A stretch of 64,000 bases of DNA from positions 1 through 64,000 of the forward strand of contig NZ_JASISW010000018.1 of NCBI RefSeq assembly GCF_030063335.1, given 5' to 3'. The notes under the pieces are model-generated. The model was not told the origin of the DNA, searched no databases, and saw nothing but the letters and a program-made list of their open reading frames with translations. Position 1 is the stretch's first letter, and each line of letters begins with the position of its first letter. Below are positions 62,555 to 64,000 of the stretch, in pieces. A program made the position numbers and the translations under genes. Source of the stretch: Rhodococcus sp. G-MC3 (GTDB lineage: Bacteria > Actinomycetota > Actinomycetes > Mycobacteriales > Mycobacteriaceae).

Positions 62555-62947
62555 TTATCGGAGTGCCTTTGCCTTCAGCTGGCCGAACTCTTCGTTGCTG
62601 ATGGTTCCGTTGTCCAGCAGCTCCTTCGCATGCCCGATTTCTTCGGCGGACGTGCGCCCCGCAACCTGCTTGATGTACTGATCCTGCTGGTCTTTCGCAT
62701 GCTGGACGGCAGCTACCTGACGCTTGGTCATGTCGCCGCCCTTCGCGATCAGGTAGACCAGCGCAGTGAGGAAGGGCGCGACGATCAAGAAGAACACCCA
62801 GATCGCCTTGACCCAGCCCGAACTCTTGTGATCGCGGAAGAGGTCACCGATGATTGAGAACAGCACCATCAGATACGCGACGAATGCAAAACTCACGATT
62901 ATCAGCCACAGAAAATCCCAGAAGGAATCCACGATTCGATGCTCCAT
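62555..62947 (-). CDS. SHOCT-domain membrane protein
   Basis: A 130-residue protein (start MEHRIVDSFWDFL at 62947). Two hydrophobic helices (FLWLIIVSFAFVAYLMVLF and IWVFFLIVAPFLTALVYLI) in the PLDc_N-type arrangement are followed by a SHOCT motif (ELLDNGTISNEEFGQLKAKAL). Function unknown. A 40-bp perfect palindromic site lies 55 nt upstream. Confidence 0.78.
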   Translation of the reverse strand: MEHRIVDSFWDFLWLIIVSFAFVAYLMVLFSIIGDLFRDHKSSGWVKAIWVFFLIVAPFLTALVYLIAKGGDMTKRQVAAVQHAKDQQDQYIKQVAGRTSAEEIGHAKELLDNGTISNEEFGQLKAKALR

Positions 62948-63001
62948 TTCAGCTGGTGAAAGAACTTCCGGCCAATGGTCGCACCACGGTGAAAGCAAGA
63001 T

Positions 63002-63041
63002 CATCATCCGAAAGAGGTGAATTCACCCTCGCCGGATGATG
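63002..63041. promoter_or_regulatory. Nested palindrome upstream of the SHOCT gene
   Basis: CATCATCCG (63002-63010) is inverted at 63033-63041, and the central GGTGAATTCACC (63016-63027) is a perfect palindrome; all share the centre 63021.5. Probably a multimeric repressor site for the SHOCT gene. Nothing else is seen in 62948-63145. Confidence 0.7.
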
Positions 63042-63145
63042 GTGTGCGCCGTGCGCAAGGAGAAATATCAACCGTGCTGGGCAACTCGCACGCCGTGAAG
63101 CGGCTGCGAGATCTGGGCGAACTGACCCCCCCGGGGGCGGTGGAG

Positions 63146-63185
63146 CCGCGCCACCCCTTTTCGATGGAGAAAAGGGGTAGCGCGG
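63146..63185 (-). terminator. Terminator of leuA
   Basis: Stem CCGCGC-A-ACCCCTTTTC (63146-63162) with GAAAAGGGGT-A-GCGCGG (63169-63185), one internal mismatch, 6-nt loop. It lies 38 nt beyond the leuA stop. Confidence 0.7.
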
Positions 63186-63222
63186 ACCGCGCTGCATACC
63201 TGAGCCCCTTTCAGGGCGCGGA

Positions 63223-63999
<777 letters not shown>

Positions 64000-64000
64000 G

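Overview
The window looks like chromosomal DNA of a high-GC, mycolic-acid actinobacterium, most likely Rhodococcus or a close Nocardiaceae relative. Indicators are a complete Mce lipid-import operon with a double-TetR (Mce3R-like) regulator, mIHF, an actinobacterial-type short 4.5S RNA, the MurT/GatD pair, a cyclopropane/10-methyl fatty-acid synthase pair and many fatty-acid and TetR genes. The backbone order dnaX ... methyltransferase/FAD oxidase ... ybaB-recR ... gatD-murT ... leuA is the one I recall from Mycobacterium tuberculosis around Rv3710-Rv3722. Here dnaX and ybaB-recR are separated by about 36 kb of lipid-metabolism and regulatory genes.

Layout. 1-4 kb: a decayed IS4-type transposase end, a TetR gene with a palindromic operator and two tiny membrane proteins, a dead SRPBCC gene lying antisense, and a DUF222/HNH endonuclease gene behind an SOS-box promoter. 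4-10 kb: LysR, a frameshifted MHS symporter, a 3-hydroxybutyrate dehydrogenase-like SDR, then small enzymes. 10-20 kb: tRNA-Ser(GGA), 4.5S RNA, an aspartate-type aminotransferase, a DHA2 drug exporter with TetR, a secreted lipase, PhoU, a transglutaminase, an HhH-GPD protein and dnaX. 20-27 kb: fadA-fadB, a GntR regulator, a KhtT/KhtU-like cation antiporter, mIHF. 27-40 kb: an 11-gene mce operon on the minus strand (enoyl-CoA hydratase, acyl-CoA ligase, two YrbE permeases, six Mce proteins, one Mce-associated protein) divergent from a double-TetR regulator. 40-51 kb: DUF808 protein, three DUF2236/MpaB-like oxygenases (two paired with their own TetR), aldehyde dehydrogenase, acyl-CoA dehydrogenase with GntR, FdhF-like molybdoenzyme, acyl-CoA-binding protein. 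51-64 kb: methyltransferase/FAD oxidase pair, SRPBCC, TetR, siderophore-interacting-like protein, ybaB-recR, an AbiEi/DUF559-like protein, gatD-murT, a SnoaL/KSI-like protein, EamA exporter with LysR, a SHOCT protein and the 3' part of leuA.

The genes largely describe a cell that imports and oxidises lipids or sterols: Mce uptake, acyl-CoA activation, beta-oxidation, acyl-CoA binding, and two sites matching the KstR consensus (upstream of fadA and of the KSI-like gene). The least expected signals are non-coding: (1) five copies of a dispersed palindrome (GTGAGYGGAAATACGTC arms) at gene ends, whose outer arm supplies the TGA stop codon of five genes; (2) a repeat with a 33-bp period, sharing a core, inside two unrelated genes of the mce locus on opposite strands and in different frames, with a third degenerate copy between genes; (3) operators or inverted repeats that overlap start codons of apparently leaderless genes.
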